This document shows positions 7,494 to 17,467 of a stretch of 64,000 nucleotides of DNA, in pieces. Source of the stretch: Maribacter arenosus (lineage in GTDB: Bacteria > Bacteroidota > Bacteroidia > Flavobacteriales > Flavobacteriaceae); the NCBI RefSeq assembly GCF_014610845.1, contig NZ_JABTCG010000004.1, positions 186,001 to 250,000 on the forward strand. The letters run 5' to 3'. Numbering within the stretch: the first letter of the stretch is position 1; the number at the start of each line of letters is the position of its first letter. Made by a program: the position numbers and the translations under genes. Below the pieces are notes generated by a model. It was not told where the DNA came from. It made no database searches and worked only from the letters and a program-made list of their open reading frames with translations.

Positions 7494-9047
7494 TTAGAAA
7501 TCAAATTTAATACCTTGTGCCAATGGCAATTCAGTAGTATAGTTAATCGTGTTCGTTTGTCTTCGCATATAGATTTTCCAAGCATCAGAACCTGATTCAC
7601 GTCCGCCACCAGTTTCCTTTTCCCCTCCAAAAGCGCCACCGATTTCAGCACCTGAAGTCCCAATGTTTACATTGGCAATGCCACAGTCGCTACCTGCACA
7701 GGAAAGGAATTGTTCCGCCTCTCGCAGATTGTTGGTCATAATGGCAGAGGAAAGTCCTTGAACCACCCCGTTTTGAAGTGCTATGGCGTTTTGGACATCA
7801 CCCGAATATTTAAGCAAATACAGGATAGGCGCAAAGGTTTCATGTTGTACAATTTCATATTCATTCTTTGCTTCGGCTATTGCCGGTTTTACATAACAAT
7901 CACTTTCATATCCGTTTCCTTCTAATACCCCGCCTTCCACAATAATTTTCCCACCTTCTTCAACAACCTTTCTCAATGCACCTTGGTACATTTTAACGGC
8001 ATCAGTGTCAATTAATGGACCAACGTGATTGTTTTCATCCAGAGGATTACCAATTCGTAATTGTTCGTAAGCATTTACTACAGCATCTTTAACGGTATCA
8101 TAAATCGATTCGTGAATGATTAGCCTTCTAGTTGATGTACAACGTTGTCCTGCAGTACCTACAGCGCCGAAAACGGCGCCAATCACCGTCATTTTAATAT
8201 CGGCGTCGGGTGTGACTATTATGGCATTATTGCCACCAAGTTCCAATAATGATTTTCCCAATCTGGCCGCTACAGCTTGGGCAACTATTTTACCCATTCG
8301 TATTGACCCTGTTGCCGAAATCAATGGCACTCGTTTATCATTGGTCATCAATTCACCGACTTTGTAATCACCATTGATCAAGCAAGAAATGCCTTCGGGT
8401 AAATTATTGGCTTTAAAAACCTCAGCTGCAATATTCTGACAGGCTATGCCACATAAAGGTGTTTTTTCCGATGGTTTCCAAACACAGACATCCCCACAAA
8501 CCCATGCCAAAGCGGTATTCCATGCCCATACAGCTACAGGGAAGTTAAAAGCTGAAATGATACCTACTACACCTAGAGGATGGTATTGCTCGTACATTCG
8601 GTGCCCTGGACGTTCGGAGTGCATAGTAAGTCCGTGGAGTTGTCTTGAAAGACCAACGGCGAAATCACAGATATCGATCATCTCTTGAACCTCACCCAAG
8701 CCCTCTTGGTAACTTTTACCCATTTCATACGAAACCAATTTTCCTAAAGGTTCTTTTAATTCACGAAGTTTGTCACCAAATTGTCGTACAATTTCACCGC
8801 GTTGGGGTGCAGGTGTGGTTCTCCACGTATTAAAAGCTTGGGTAGCCGTTGACATCAACTTTTCATAATCGGCTTTGGTAGTACTGTTGACCTTTCCGAT
8901 CAATGTCCCATCTACTGGGGAATACGAAGCAATGGTTTCTCCAGAGCCAAAGCATTGACTGCCTGTTGAGGTGCCCTTGTTGACTTCTTCTATTCCTAAT
9001 TTTTTTAAGGCATCCATGATGCCGAAATCCGTTGCTATTTTTGACAT
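7494..9047 (-). CDS. Aldehyde dehydrogenase, ALDH7 (antiquitin/aminoadipate-semialdehyde dehydrogenase) family
   Basis: 517 residues, the usual length of ALDH7. NAD-dependent oxidation of an aldehyde, classically alpha-aminoadipate semialdehyde in lysine catabolism. Catalytic residues are visible: Asn168 in AFNFP, Glu269 in LELGG and nucleophile Cys303 in GQRCTSTRR; ALDH7 signatures include MYEQYHPLGVVGIISAFNFP. A perfect minus-strand -7 box TAGCTTTG (complement of 9085-9092) precedes the start by 37 nt. The gene lies downstream of the hydroxyanthranilate dioxygenase genes on the same strand, so a role in tryptophan-derived semialdehyde oxidation cannot be excluded. Family certain, substrate inferred. 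Confidence 0.9.
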   Translation of the reverse strand: MSKIATDFGIMDALKKLGIEEVNKGTSTGSQCFGSGETIASYSPVDGTLIGKVNSTTKADYEKLMSTATQAFNTWRTTPAPQRGEIVRQFGDKLRELKEPLGKLVSYEMGKSYQEGLGEVQEMIDICDFAVGLSRQLHGLTMHSERPGHRMYEQYHPLGVVGIISAFNFPVAVWAWNTALAWVCGDVCVWKPSEKTPLCGIACQNIAAEVFKANNLPEGISCLINGDYKVGELMTNDKRVPLISATGSIRMGKIVAQAVAARLGKSLLELGGNNAIIVTPDADIKMTVIGAVFGAVGTAGQRCTSTRRLIIHESIYDTVKDAVVNAYEQLRIGNPLDENNHVGPLIDTDAVKMYQGALRKVVEEGGKIIVEGGVLEGNGYESDCYVKPAIAEAKNEYEIVQHETFAPILYLLKYSGDVQNAIALQNGVVQGLSSAIMTNNLREAEQFLSCAGSDCGIANVNIGTSGAEIGGAFGGEKETGGGRESGSDAWKIYMRRQTNTINYTTELPLAQGIKFDF

Positions 9048-9145
9048 TTTATAACTTTTAGGGCGTTTATTGTTAAATTTTAGACAAAGCTACAAATAAT
9101 CGGGCTTTGGTTTGTCTAGGGTTTCAAATAAGTAAATAAAATTAA

Positions 9146-9508
9146 CTATCGTAAAAAAAGCAGTATAATCGCAATAATCGCCGGCAAAGCCTGAACGAAG
9201 AATATTTTCTTATCTGCTGAAAGGGCACCATAGATTCCGGCAATGGCCACACAGCCTAAAAAGAAAAGTGCAATATTCGATTTCCAGTAAGGGTCTGTGA
9301 TAAAAAAGGTCCAAATAAGTCCGGCAGCCAAAAACCCATTGTAAAGGCCTTGATTGGCAGCTAGTGGTTTGGTAGGTTCGAATAGTTCTGGCGGAAAGTT
9401 CTTGAACACCTTTCGGCCTCTAGTGGTCCAAGCGAACATTTCGAACCATAAAAAATAAAGGTGCAATATTGCAACCAAGCCTATAAGTATATCGATGGTA
9501 ATTTGCAT
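9146..9508 (-). CDS. DUF1304 integral membrane protein
   Basis: 120 residues with four predicted transmembrane helices. The family pattern is plain: HLYFLWFEMFAW in helix 1, NQGLYNGFLAAGLIW in helix 2, and YGALSADKKIFFVQALPAIIAI at the end. The start lies 3 nt after the stop of the hydroxyanthranilate dioxygenase gene, so the two are almost certainly cotranscribed. No function is established for the family. Confidence 0.85.
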   Translation of the reverse strand: MQITIDILIGLVAILHLYFLWFEMFAWTTRGRKVFKNFPPELFEPTKPLAANQGLYNGFLAAGLIWTFFITDPYWKSNIALFFLGCVAIAGIYGALSADKKIFFVQALPAIIAIILLFLR

Positions 9509-9511
9509 AAG

Positions 9512-10051
9512 CTAGTCATCTGTTGTAAAGCGTTCGTCAACTGGCATAACCGTTCCACAATTATCACAGGTTCGCAAGTCTTCAGACCCGTAAAAATGTT
9601 TAAAATGGCTTAAAAAATCTTTTTCAATATCATTCAAGGTAAAATACACCTCATATAGTTTGTGATTACAATTATCACAAAACCAAAGGAGCCCATCATC
9701 AACTTTCATATCAGATCTTTTTCGCTCGATGACTAACCCAATAGACCCTTTGTGACGAACCGGCGAATGGGGTACCTTGGCGGGGTGCAGATACATGTCG
9801 CCAGGGCCAAGTTTCATCGTCTTCTTCTGACGATTTTCCTGGATATGGACTTCGATATTACCTTCCAACTGGTAAAAAAGTTCTTCGGTCTCATTATAAT
9901 GATAATCCTTGCGGGCATTGGGCCCTGCCACGATCATAACGATATAATCCCCAGATTCTTTATATAGGTTTTTATTGCCTACAGGGGGCTTCAACAATTC
10001 CCTGTTTTCCTCGATCCATTTATTTAAATTAAAAGGGGGTGATATAGACAT
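9512..10051 (-). CDS. nbaC: 3-hydroxyanthranilate 3,4-dioxygenase
   Basis: 179 residues. Opens the ring of 3-hydroxyanthranilate to aminocarboxymuconate semialdehyde in the kynurenine route of tryptophan breakdown. Cupin metal ligands H51, E57 (HYNETEE) and H95, and substrate residues R47, R99 and E110, fall at the numbering known for the Cupriavidus enzyme; the C-terminal rubredoxin-like site has CDNC (125-128) and CDNC (162-165). I start at MSISPPFNL (10051); a frame extending to 10087 adds twelve unconserved residues. It leads a tight pair with DUF1304. No other kynurenine gene is visible here apart from a possible aldehyde dehydrogenase partner. Confidence 0.93.
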   Translation of the reverse strand: MSISPPFNLNKWIEENRELLKPPVGNKNLYKESGDYIVMIVAGPNARKDYHYNETEELFYQLEGNIEVHIQENRQKKTMKLGPGDMYLHPAKVPHSPVRHKGSIGLVIERKRSDMKVDDGLLWFCDNCNHKLYEVYFTLNDIEKDFLSHFKHFYGSEDLRTCDNCGTVMPVDERFTTDD

Positions 10052-10151
10052 AGTAACTATTTGAATGTTTACAGTTTGGTAAAACAACCGATTCTAGCCT
10101 TTTTATATGGCCAGTGATTCAAATGTAAGAAAAGAAAGCGGGACTTCGGAT

Positions 10152-10628
10152 TTAACGATAGAAGAGCTGCGTAAAGTACAAATTTCCCTGGGGGTCTTTC
10201 TTAACGCTAACCGCAGTGTGGGTAAAATTGCCTTCCATTGTTTTCTTATGATCGGAACTTGCCAGCCAATTTTCAAAAGCTTCCACCGCGGAGACATAAT
10301 CCTTGGCAACATTTTCGGCGACAAATTCGGCATTGACCGCAGAAGCTATGCTCGAGGCCCTTGAACTAAATCCATCATGGCTGATATTACCGGTAGTGAT
10401 CATATAGTCATTATGGTCATTCGCATATTCATAGGCAACAAGGCTCAATTCCAAAGAAGTGTAGCCCAATGAAACGCGATGGACATTAACAATGTCCAAC
10501 AGTTCATTCTCAACTTCGAGGGCATTCTTGGCCTCTATTATATTTGTCTTATCCAATGATTCCTTTGAACATGAACCTAAAATAGCAACAAATAAAATGA
10601 GGAATGCATGTGGCAATCTCATCTTCAT
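10152..10628 (-). CDS. CAP-domain (SCP/PR-1) lipoprotein
   Basis: 158 residues with a lipoprotein signal (MKMRLPHAFLILFVAILGSC, lipobox LGSC). The mature part is a CAP domain: an N-terminal helix (VENELLDIVNVHRVSLGY), HDGFSSRA, the AENVA motif, WLASSDHKKTMEGNFTHTAVSV and a final beta strand. This matches the bacterial YkwD-like group. The start ATG at 10628 is chosen because it begins the signal peptide; a longer frame to 10793 adds 55 residues without signal character. Function unknown; the protein should sit in the outer or inner membrane facing the periplasm. Confidence 0.85.
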   Translation of the reverse strand: MKMRLPHAFLILFVAILGSCSKESLDKTNIIEAKNALEVENELLDIVNVHRVSLGYTSLELSLVAYEYANDHNDYMITTGNISHDGFSSRASSIASAVNAEFVAENVAKDYVSAVEAFENWLASSDHKKTMEGNFTHTAVSVKKDPQGNLYFTQLFYR

Positions 10629-10972
10629 ACAATGTTCTAAATTGCAAGTAGGTAGACTATAAAATAAGTAGGAGGAGAATTGGGAGTCTCTGATTAAAAG
10701 TTGAATGGGGTTGTTCAACTGCTGTAATGATAGAGAAATTTGCCGTATAATCATATGAAAGATACTTTTTTTTCGATGAAATGCATCCAACATTTCAAAA
10801 TCAGCAATAAGAACCCTTTATTTTTCTTATTTAAGTGGCTTAAACCAACGATACATCATCGATTTTATATCCCAGCCCTAAAAAGAAAGGTATTTTGGAA
10901 TTTCAATTTCATGCTATACCAGAATGGATTTTTGAACAATCTCCACTACTTTTATAATCAAATTATTCGTCC
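10629..10972. other. Divergent intergenic region, CAP lipoprotein / A2M
   Basis: AT-rich spacer between two divergent lipoprotein genes. A 78-codon plus-strand frame (10740-10976) overlaps the A2M start but is low-complexity (Phe/Asn/Lys/Ile-rich) without a recognisable motif. A TACTTTTA box is present about 25 nt before the A2M start without a TTTG partner at the right distance. Confidence 0.4.
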
Positions 10973-13900
10973 ATGAAAATTATCCAAATATTGCGCCTGT
11001 CTTTCATCTTCATATTTCTTATCGGATGTACTTCAAAAAAAGAATCTTCAATTGGAAAATTTGACGAATTGAACAAATACCAAGAATATATTTCAGAAGT
11101 GAGTCACGGTATTATTTCGGCAAAAAGCGATGTTCGGGTAGTGCTCAATCAACCCATTGAATCCTGGAATAATGGCGATGAGCTTGATAGTGATCTACTT
11201 GTGGTCGAGCCAAAGGTAAAAGGAAAGGTGGTCGCCTTGAATAATAGGACCATTGCATTTGTTCCGGAAAAAAGTTTTAGACAGGATACCGATTATACGT
11301 TTACATTGGTTTTAAAGAACATCATAGACGATATTCCCAAAGACCTTAGAACGATGGTCTTTGGTGTACGAACCCAAAAACAACAGTATAATGTCTATAC
11401 CGAACCTGTGCAATCGCATTCAAAAAACCTGCAGTATATCAATGGGCAAGTGCGAAGTTCTGATGTAATGTCATTGTCTATATTGAAGGAGCTTATTGTT
11501 GTCAAGCGAAACGGAAAAATCCTCGAACTGCAGTTTGACGCTGCCGTGAGCGAAGGCAACCAGTTTTTTTTTAAGATCGATAGCATACAACGGTATGAAG
11601 ACGATACCGAACTTGAAATTTCTTGGGACGGATCTAAGTATAATATTGACAGTTTTGGAAAGAATGTAATCAAAATACCGGGAAAGAACAATTTCACGGT
11701 TTTGGAAGCCTTGGTGCAAACTGGGGAAGAGCAACTGGTATTGATTAATTTTTCAGATCCTATTAAGAAAGGCCAAAATTTTAAGGGATTGGTTGTTTTG
11801 GAAGGTGTTGATAGTCCTAAATTCTCAATTGATGGGAATACTTTGAAGGTATATCCTAACACTGATATGAAAGGTACTGCCCAACTAGAGGTTTTTGAAG
11901 GAATTGAAAGTGTAGATGGCTATAAATTAAAATCGAAATTCGAGGAACGCATGGCCTTTGAACAGATAAAACCCGAGGTTCGGCTTTTATCCAATGGTAC
12001 GATTTTACCCTCTTCAAACAACTTGAAGATTAATTTCGAAACCGTAAATCTAAAAGCAGTTAATGTTTCTGTTTTGAAGATATATGAAAATAATATCCTA
12101 CAATTCCTTCAAGGTAATACAATCGACGGCAATTATAATTTGCGTTCCGTTGCCCGACCAATTGCCAAAAAAAGAATCGTCTTAGAGAATCGATTGTCTA
12201 ACACCAACGGTAAATGGTCGGCACACGCTTTGGATCTCAAAACCTTGATTACCCCTGATGTTGGAGCCATTTATAGGGTAGAATTCGATATTGACCCTTC
12301 TTTCAGTTCCTATCAATGTGAGGCGACAAATTTTGGGACTGTGACCGATATCGAAGAAAATTTTGATGAGGACCAGGAAGATAGTTCTTGGGACGACATG
12401 GAAACCTATTATGAGGATTATTATTATAATTATGATTGGAACGAGCGTGAGAATCCTTGCCATACTTCCTATTACTATAACAAGGTAATCGGCATTAATG
12501 TATTGGCCAGCGACCTTGGTGTCACCATAAAGAAAGGGGTGAACAATAGCTATTTTATCGCTGTAAATGATATTTTGAACACGAATCCCGTTGCCGGTGC
12601 AAAGGTTACGTTCTATAATTACCAACAACAAGCCATAGGCAATGTCACTACGAATGTCGAAGGCACGTCGATTTTTGATGCCCAAAAGGTGGCATACTTC
12701 GCCATAGTGGAGAATAACGGACAAAAGACCTATGTTAAACTCAACGATGGCAATGCGCTTTCGGTAAGCAAATTCAATGTTGCAGGGGTACAACTGCAAA
12801 AAGGGATCAAAGGTTTCCTCTTTGGGGAACGTGGTGTTTGGCGTCCAGGTGATCAAATCTTTCTTTCCTTTTTATTAAATGATAACGCTAACAAACTTCC
12901 CCCAGACCATCCCGTGAAACTTGAATTGTTGGATCCCTACAATAAAGTCGTCTTACGTGAAATTCAAAAGGCAGGATTGAATAATTTTTATCACTTTGCC
13001 ATTAAGACCGAGGAGAATGCCCCTACGGGCAATTGGTTGGCAAAAGTATCGGTCGGTGGGGCTTCATTTACCAAAACCATTAAGATAGAAACCATCAAAC
13101 CCAATCGATTGAAAATAAAAACGGAGTTTGAACAGGAAGTTCTTTCGGGTTCCAATCCGATCAATGGGTCTTTGGAAGTGAAATGGCTTCATGGAGCCAC
13201 TGCAAAAAACTTGAAAGTTGACCTCACAGCGAAGTTTAATGCCCACAAAACAAGTTTTGAGTCCTTCCCGGGTTTTGTTTTTGATGACCCGACTAGGACT
13301 TTCACCGCTGAGGAACAGCGTGTTCTTGAAGGTAGATTGAATACCGAAGGTAAGGTCGATTTTAGTATGAAGCCACAACTTACTAACAGGGCACCCGGGA
13401 TGCTCAATGCTGCGTTTATTACAAAAGTATATGAAAATGGTGGCGATTTTAGCACGGATGTATTTGTTAAACCGTATTCCCCCTATAAAACATATATAGG
13501 GTTGAACACCCCTAAAGGCGATAAAACCAGAGGGATGTTGTTGACCGATACCCAACATCGTTTTGAGGTGGTTTCCGTGGATGAAAAAGGAAATCCCAAA
13601 GCGGTTAAAAACCTAAAGGCGGCCATATATAAAGTCAATTGGAGGTGGTGGTGGGATACGTCTGCCGATAACCTCAGTAACTTTAGCGGTAGCAATTACC
13701 GCGAGAAGGTATTCGATGTCAACTTGAGTACGAATGCCAATGGAAAAGCAACTTTTGATTTTGAATTGAAATATCCTGATTGGGGCCGGTACTTGGTACT
13801 TGTTGAGGATCCAAATGGAGGCCATGCCACAGGAGAGACCATTTATATAGATTGGCCGGGTTGGGCAGGAAAATCCAGAAAAAATGATCCCTCAGCAGCT

Positions 13901-16492
13901 ACGATGCTTGTTTTTACGGCAGACAAGGAAAATTATAAGGTAGGGGAAACGGCCAAAGTGACCTTCCCTAGTTCCGAGGGCGGAAGTGCTTTGGTCACTG
14001 TGGAAAATGGAAGTGAAGTGCTAGAATCTCTTTGGGTTTCGACCACAAAGGGAGAAACCCAATTCGAACTGCCTATAAAGGCACTTTATACACCAAATGT
14101 CTATATTCATATTTCACTTCTGCAACCACACGCTTCAACGCTCAATGATTCTCCTATTCGCTTGTATGGGGTAATTCCGATTGCGGTTGAAAATCCAAAA
14201 ACGAAATTGCAACCTGTTATTACGATGCCAGAGGTGTTGCAACCCGAGGAAATCATAAACCTAAAGGTAAGTGAGGCAAAAGGGAAAGCGATGACCTATA
14301 GTGTCGCCATAGTCGATGAAGGGCTATTGGACCTGACGCGATTCAAAACCCCAGACCCATGGAATACCTTCTATGCACGGGAGGCTTTAGGGGTAAAGAC
14401 ATGGGATGTCTATGATGATGTAATCGGTGCCTTCGGCGGGCGTATTGATCAGGTGTTTGCTATAGGGGGTGATAGTGAATTGGCAGGTGCAAAAAACAAA
14501 AAAGCAAATCGTTTTGAACCCATGGTCATTTATTTGGGACCATTTGAATTGAAGGAAGGTCAATCCCGAACACACCAAATTAAAATACCCAAATACGTAG
14601 GTTCGGTCCGGACTATGATCATAGCCGGGGAAAACACGAGCGGGGCCTATGGAAGTGCCGAAAAGACCACTCCTGTTCGCAAGCCATTAATGGTATTGGC
14701 ATCCTTACCACGAAAGATTACGCCTGGTGAAAAAGTAACCCTTCCTGTTACGGTATTTGCCATGGAAAATAAAGTGAAGAGTGTCACAGTTAAAATCAAG
14801 GAAAATCAAGCTTTTACCATCGATGGTGCTAATTCACAGACGATTTCGTTTACCCAACCCGATGAGAAAATGGTCTATTTCAATTTGAATGTGACCGATT
14901 TCATAGGCATAGGAAAAGTAATTGTAGAAGCCTCTGGGAATGGTGAAAAAGCTTCTTTTGAGATCCCTATAGACGTGGTGAATCCCAATCCTATGACATC
15001 CACTGTTGAAGATTTGGTTCTTGACGCCCAAGGAAGCCAAACCATAGACCTACAAACTTTTGGAATTACCGGCAGCAATTCGGCCCAAGTCGAATTTTCA
15101 ACCTTACCCCCCATGAATTTCAATGGCCGTATGAAATATTTGATCCGTTACCCCCATGGATGTATAGAACAGGCAACTTCTGCCGCCTTTCCTCAACTAT
15201 ATTTGTCCGATATCTTTGATTTGGATGGCAATCAAAAAAAACAGATTCAAAAACACGTGGAAAATGCCATTCAACGGTTGGGAGGTTATCAATTGCCAAA
15301 TGGAGGATTCTCCTATTGGCCAGGTCAAGGTAGCGTCAACGATTGGGGCACTTCTTATGCCGGACATTTCTTGTTGGAAGCCGAAAATAAGGGTTATGTA
15401 CTACCTATCGGGTTTAAATCGAGTTGGGTAAGTTATCAGCAACAGATTGCGAAACAGTGGCGAAGCGGTTCTGGAAATTCTGATTTGGCACAGGCCTATC
15501 GCTTATATACATTAGCGGTGTCGGGGAATGCCGACGTGGCTTCTATGAATAGATTAAGGGAGATCAATAACCTATCCAATGAATCCAAATTCCGCTTAGC
15601 GGCCACCTATGCTTTAATAGGTCAAAAACGTGTTGCAGATCAGTTGCTGTCGACTACTACGTACGATTTTGACGACAATGAACATAATTACTATACCTAT
15701 GGTTCGGAAGCTAGAAATAGGGCGATGGCCCTTGAAACATTGATTTTGATGCAAGACAAGGTCAAAGCTCAAGAAATGGCCAAGACTGTAGCCCGGCAAT
15801 TGGGCGAAAAGCAATGGATGAGTACCCAGAGCACGGCCTATTGTCTTTTGGCGATGGCCAAATTTGCTGAAATGGTGGGCGGAAAAGGAATCAAGGCGAA
15901 AGTTATCCTAAATGGTACTTCGTTTGATGTAAATACACCCAAAACATTGGCAAATCATGAGCTCGGAATCAAGGCAGGTAACAATCGTATTACTTTAAGC
16001 AATATGGAACAGAATACGCTTTATGTGACGATTGTCAACAGTGGAATATTGCCTGTTGGGAAAGAGAAGGAGTTTCAAAGAAACCTTAAGGTCAGTTCCG
16101 TATTCAAAAGTAGGGATGGATCATCAATGGATGTGGCCAAAGTGATGCAAGGTACCGATTTTGTTGCTGAGGTTACATTGACCAATACGTCGGGTAACAA
16201 AATTGAAAATGTGGCATTGACCGAAATTTTCCCTAGCGGATGGGAAATTGTCAACACTCGATTTACCGATTTCGGCGACTTCGCACAAAATGAAGTTGAC
16301 CACACCGACCTTCGGGACGACCGTGTTAATTTCTATTTTACGTTGAAGAAGAATGAGACTAAGACTTTAAGATTGTTACTGAATGCATCTTATTTGGGCA
16401 CGTACTATTTGCCAGGAGTACAGGCAGAGGCCATGTATGACAATGACTATGCAGTACGAACCAAAGGAAGATGGGTAGAAGTGGTACAATAA
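10973..16492 (+). CDS. Bacterial alpha-2-macroglobulin lipoprotein with intact thioester
   Basis: 1839 residues. A periplasmic protease trap: a cleaved bait region lets an internal thioester capture the protease. Lipobox IGC (C19) anchors it. N-terminal macroglobulin-like domains run to about 900, MG/A2M domains to about 1350, and the thioester motif CIEQ lies at 1397-1400 in YPHGCIEQ, followed by the alpha-helical toroid domain (GGFSYWPGQG, then repeated helices) and a C-terminal domain. An acidic/Tyr-rich stretch (about 460-500, DEDQEDSSWDD ... YYYNYDW) is unusual. PBP1C, its usual genomic partner, is 2.3 kb downstream. Length agrees with large Bacteroidota homologues. Confidence is high. 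Confidence 0.94.
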   Translation: MKIIQILRLSFIFIFLIGCTSKKESSIGKFDELNKYQEYISEVSHGIISAKSDVRVVLNQPIESWNNGDELDSDLLVVEPKVKGKVVALNNRTIAFVPEKSFRQDTDYTFTLVLKNIIDDIPKDLRTMVFGVRTQKQQYNVYTEPVQSHSKNLQYINGQVRSSDVMSLSILKELIVVKRNGKILELQFDAAVSEGNQFFFKIDSIQRYEDDTELEISWDGSKYNIDSFGKNVIKIPGKNNFTVLEALVQTGEEQLVLINFSDPIKKGQNFKGLVVLEGVDSPKFSIDGNTLKVYPNTDMKGTAQLEVFEGIESVDGYKLKSKFEERMAFEQIKPEVRLLSNGTILPSSNNLKINFETVNLKAVNVSVLKIYENNILQFLQGNTIDGNYNLRSVARPIAKKRIVLENRLSNTNGKWSAHALDLKTLITPDVGAIYRVEFDIDPSFSSYQCEATNFGTVTDIEENFDEDQEDSSWDDMETYYEDYYYNYDWNERENPCHTSYYYNKVIGINVLASDLGVTIKKGVNNSYFIAVNDILNTNPVAGAKVTFYNYQQQAIGNVTTNVEGTSIFDAQKVAYFAIVENNGQKTYVKLNDGNALSVSKFNVAGVQLQKGIKGFLFGERGVWRPGDQIFLSFLLNDNANKLPPDHPVKLELLDPYNKVVLREIQKAGLNNFYHFAIKTEENAPTGNWLAKVSVGGASFTKTIKIETIKPNRLKIKTEFEQEVLSGSNPINGSLEVKWLHGATAKNLKVDLTAKFNAHKTSFESFPGFVFDDPTRTFTAEEQRVLEGRLNTEGKVDFSMKPQLTNRAPGMLNAAFITKVYENGGDFSTDVFVKPYSPYKTYIGLNTPKGDKTRGMLLTDTQHRFEVVSVDEKGNPKAVKNLKAAIYKVNWRWWWDTSADNLSNFSGSNYREKVFDVNLSTNANGKATFDFELKYPDWGRYLVLVEDPNGGHATGETIYIDWPGWAGKSRKNDPSAATMLVFTADKENYKVGETAKVTFPSSEGGSALVTVENGSEVLESLWVSTTKGETQFELPIKALYTPNVYIHISLLQPHASTLNDSPIRLYGVIPIAVENPKTKLQPVITMPEVLQPEEIINLKVSEAKGKAMTYSVAIVDEGLLDLTRFKTPDPWNTFYAREALGVKTWDVYDDVIGAFGGRIDQVFAIGGDSELAGAKNKKANRFEPMVIYLGPFELKEGQSRTHQIKIPKYVGSVRTMIIAGENTSGAYGSAEKTTPVRKPLMVLASLPRKITPGEKVTLPVTVFAMENKVKSVTVKIKENQAFTIDGANSQTISFTQPDEKMVYFNLNVTDFIGIGKVIVEASGNGEKASFEIPIDVVNPNPMTSTVEDLVLDAQGSQTIDLQTFGITGSNSAQVEFSTLPPMNFNGRMKYLIRYPHGCIEQATSAAFPQLYLSDIFDLDGNQKKQIQKHVENAIQRLGGYQLPNGGFSYWPGQGSVNDWGTSYAGHFLLEAENKGYVLPIGFKSSWVSYQQQIAKQWRSGSGNSDLAQAYRLYTLAVSGNADVASMNRLREINNLSNESKFRLAATYALIGQKRVADQLLSTTTYDFDDNEHNYYTYGSEARNRAMALETLILMQDKVKAQEMAKTVARQLGEKQWMSTQSTAYCLLAMAKFAEMVGGKGIKAKVILNGTSFDVNTPKTLANHELGIKAGNNRITLSNMEQNTLYVTIVNSGILPVGKEKEFQRNLKVSSVFKSRDGSSMDVAKVMQGTDFVAEVTLTNTSGNKIENVALTEIFPSGWEIVNTRFTDFGDFAQNEVDHTDLRDDRVNFYFTLKKNETKTLRLLLNASYLGTYYLPGVQAEAMYDNDYAVRTKGRWVEVVQ

Positions 16493-16518
16493 TCGAAAAC
16501 TATTAGGGTAGGTAAACG

Positions 16519-16971
16519 TTAAAGCGAAGCCTTTTTGGCTTTAAGAACCAAAACTTCTGTGTTAGAAATGTGGTCGACCCAAGCAATGGCGTCTTCCAAG
16601 GAATTGAACCATCGTAACTTCGTATTTACGAACATTCTTTCGAGCATGGCATTAAAATACCCTGTCTTGGTATAGCTTACGATGCCATAGGCTTTAAGGT
16701 TGTAACTTAGTTTAAAGAATTTCTTCCAATCTGTTGGGACCAATGAGTAATCGTTCACCCTATTGGATATATAGACTAAGTCCTTTCCATTATTATCATA
16801 AAGGTTAGATAACTCCTCAGCAATCGTCTTTCCATGCTCATTCCACGAAATATGGACATCCTCATGGAATTCGCCCACAATAAAAGTATCGAATAGATAG
16901 AAATCACCGAAACTATAATTGATTTCGTGAATTGCCCTGTAATAATATGGTGTATCCCTCAACTTTTTCAA
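16519..16971 (-). CDS. STAS/SpoIIAA-like uncharacterised protein
   Basis: 150 residues, soluble, no signal. Alternating strands and helices (FGDFYLFDTFIVGEFHEDVHISWNEHG ... YGIVSYTKTGYFNAMLERMF ... SLEDAIAWVDHI) resemble the STAS/SpoIIAA-like fold found in many small flavobacterial proteins. The start is TTG (no ATG available upstream before a stop). It lies tail to tail with A2M. No function assigned. Confidence 0.6.
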   Translation of the reverse strand: MKKLRDTPYYYRAIHEINYSFGDFYLFDTFIVGEFHEDVHISWNEHGKTIAEELSNLYDNNGKDLVYISNRVNDYSLVPTDWKKFFKLSYNLKAYGIVSYTKTGYFNAMLERMFVNTKLRWFNSLEDAIAWVDHISNTEVLVLKAKKASL

Positions 16972-17467
16972 TGCGCCCTCATTTTCTCGTTCTCACCTAC
17001 AAAAGAATAAAAACCAATACAATTGCAGGTCATAAATCGTTAAATAGCCGTTTTAATCTCTAAAATGCCGAATCAATACTTTACAAGTTATTGTTCTACA
17101 AGTTGTTATGCGAATCGGATTACATTTTTTGAGCCAATTGAACCAATCCTCAAGAATGATTATTTTTCGCCTCTACGATTCCCAGATTACTTGGCTTATG
17201 ACCAATTTAATTCTATTCGTTGAAATAAACAGTGCTGCAAATACTATTTTTTCTGGGTCGATTCTTGAATTAAAATAAGGTTTTCCTAGACTATAACTTA
17301 GGGTATTTATAGATGACGATCAGTGAACACCTATTTTAAGAAATCGGGTGTTGGTATGTAGTAAGGTCGAAAGGTCTAGGTATTGGCTTGTCTTTGATGG
17401 AATTCGTTTAATACTGTATGATTAAAAAAACCTGTATTTAAGAAAGCGTTTTAAAATGATGTTCTAA
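16972..17467. other. Intergenic region without recognised genes
   Basis: About 500 nt, AT-rich. One 56-codon plus-strand frame starts at 17108 (MRIGLHFLSQLNQSS...) but shows no signal, domain or promoter. No RNA gene or repeat seen. Confidence 0.45.

Noticed and set aside
10740-10976. 78-codon frame upstream of A2M
   Set aside because: Low-complexity AT-rich translation, no signal, overlaps the A2M start.
12182-12856. 224-codon minus-strand frame within the A2M gene
   Set aside because: Long Ile-rich antisense shadow of an Asp/Tyr-rich coding stretch; no start context or domain.
17108-17278. 56-codon frame in the 16.97-17.47 kb gap
   Set aside because: No signal peptide, domain or promoter; composition like random AT-rich DNA.
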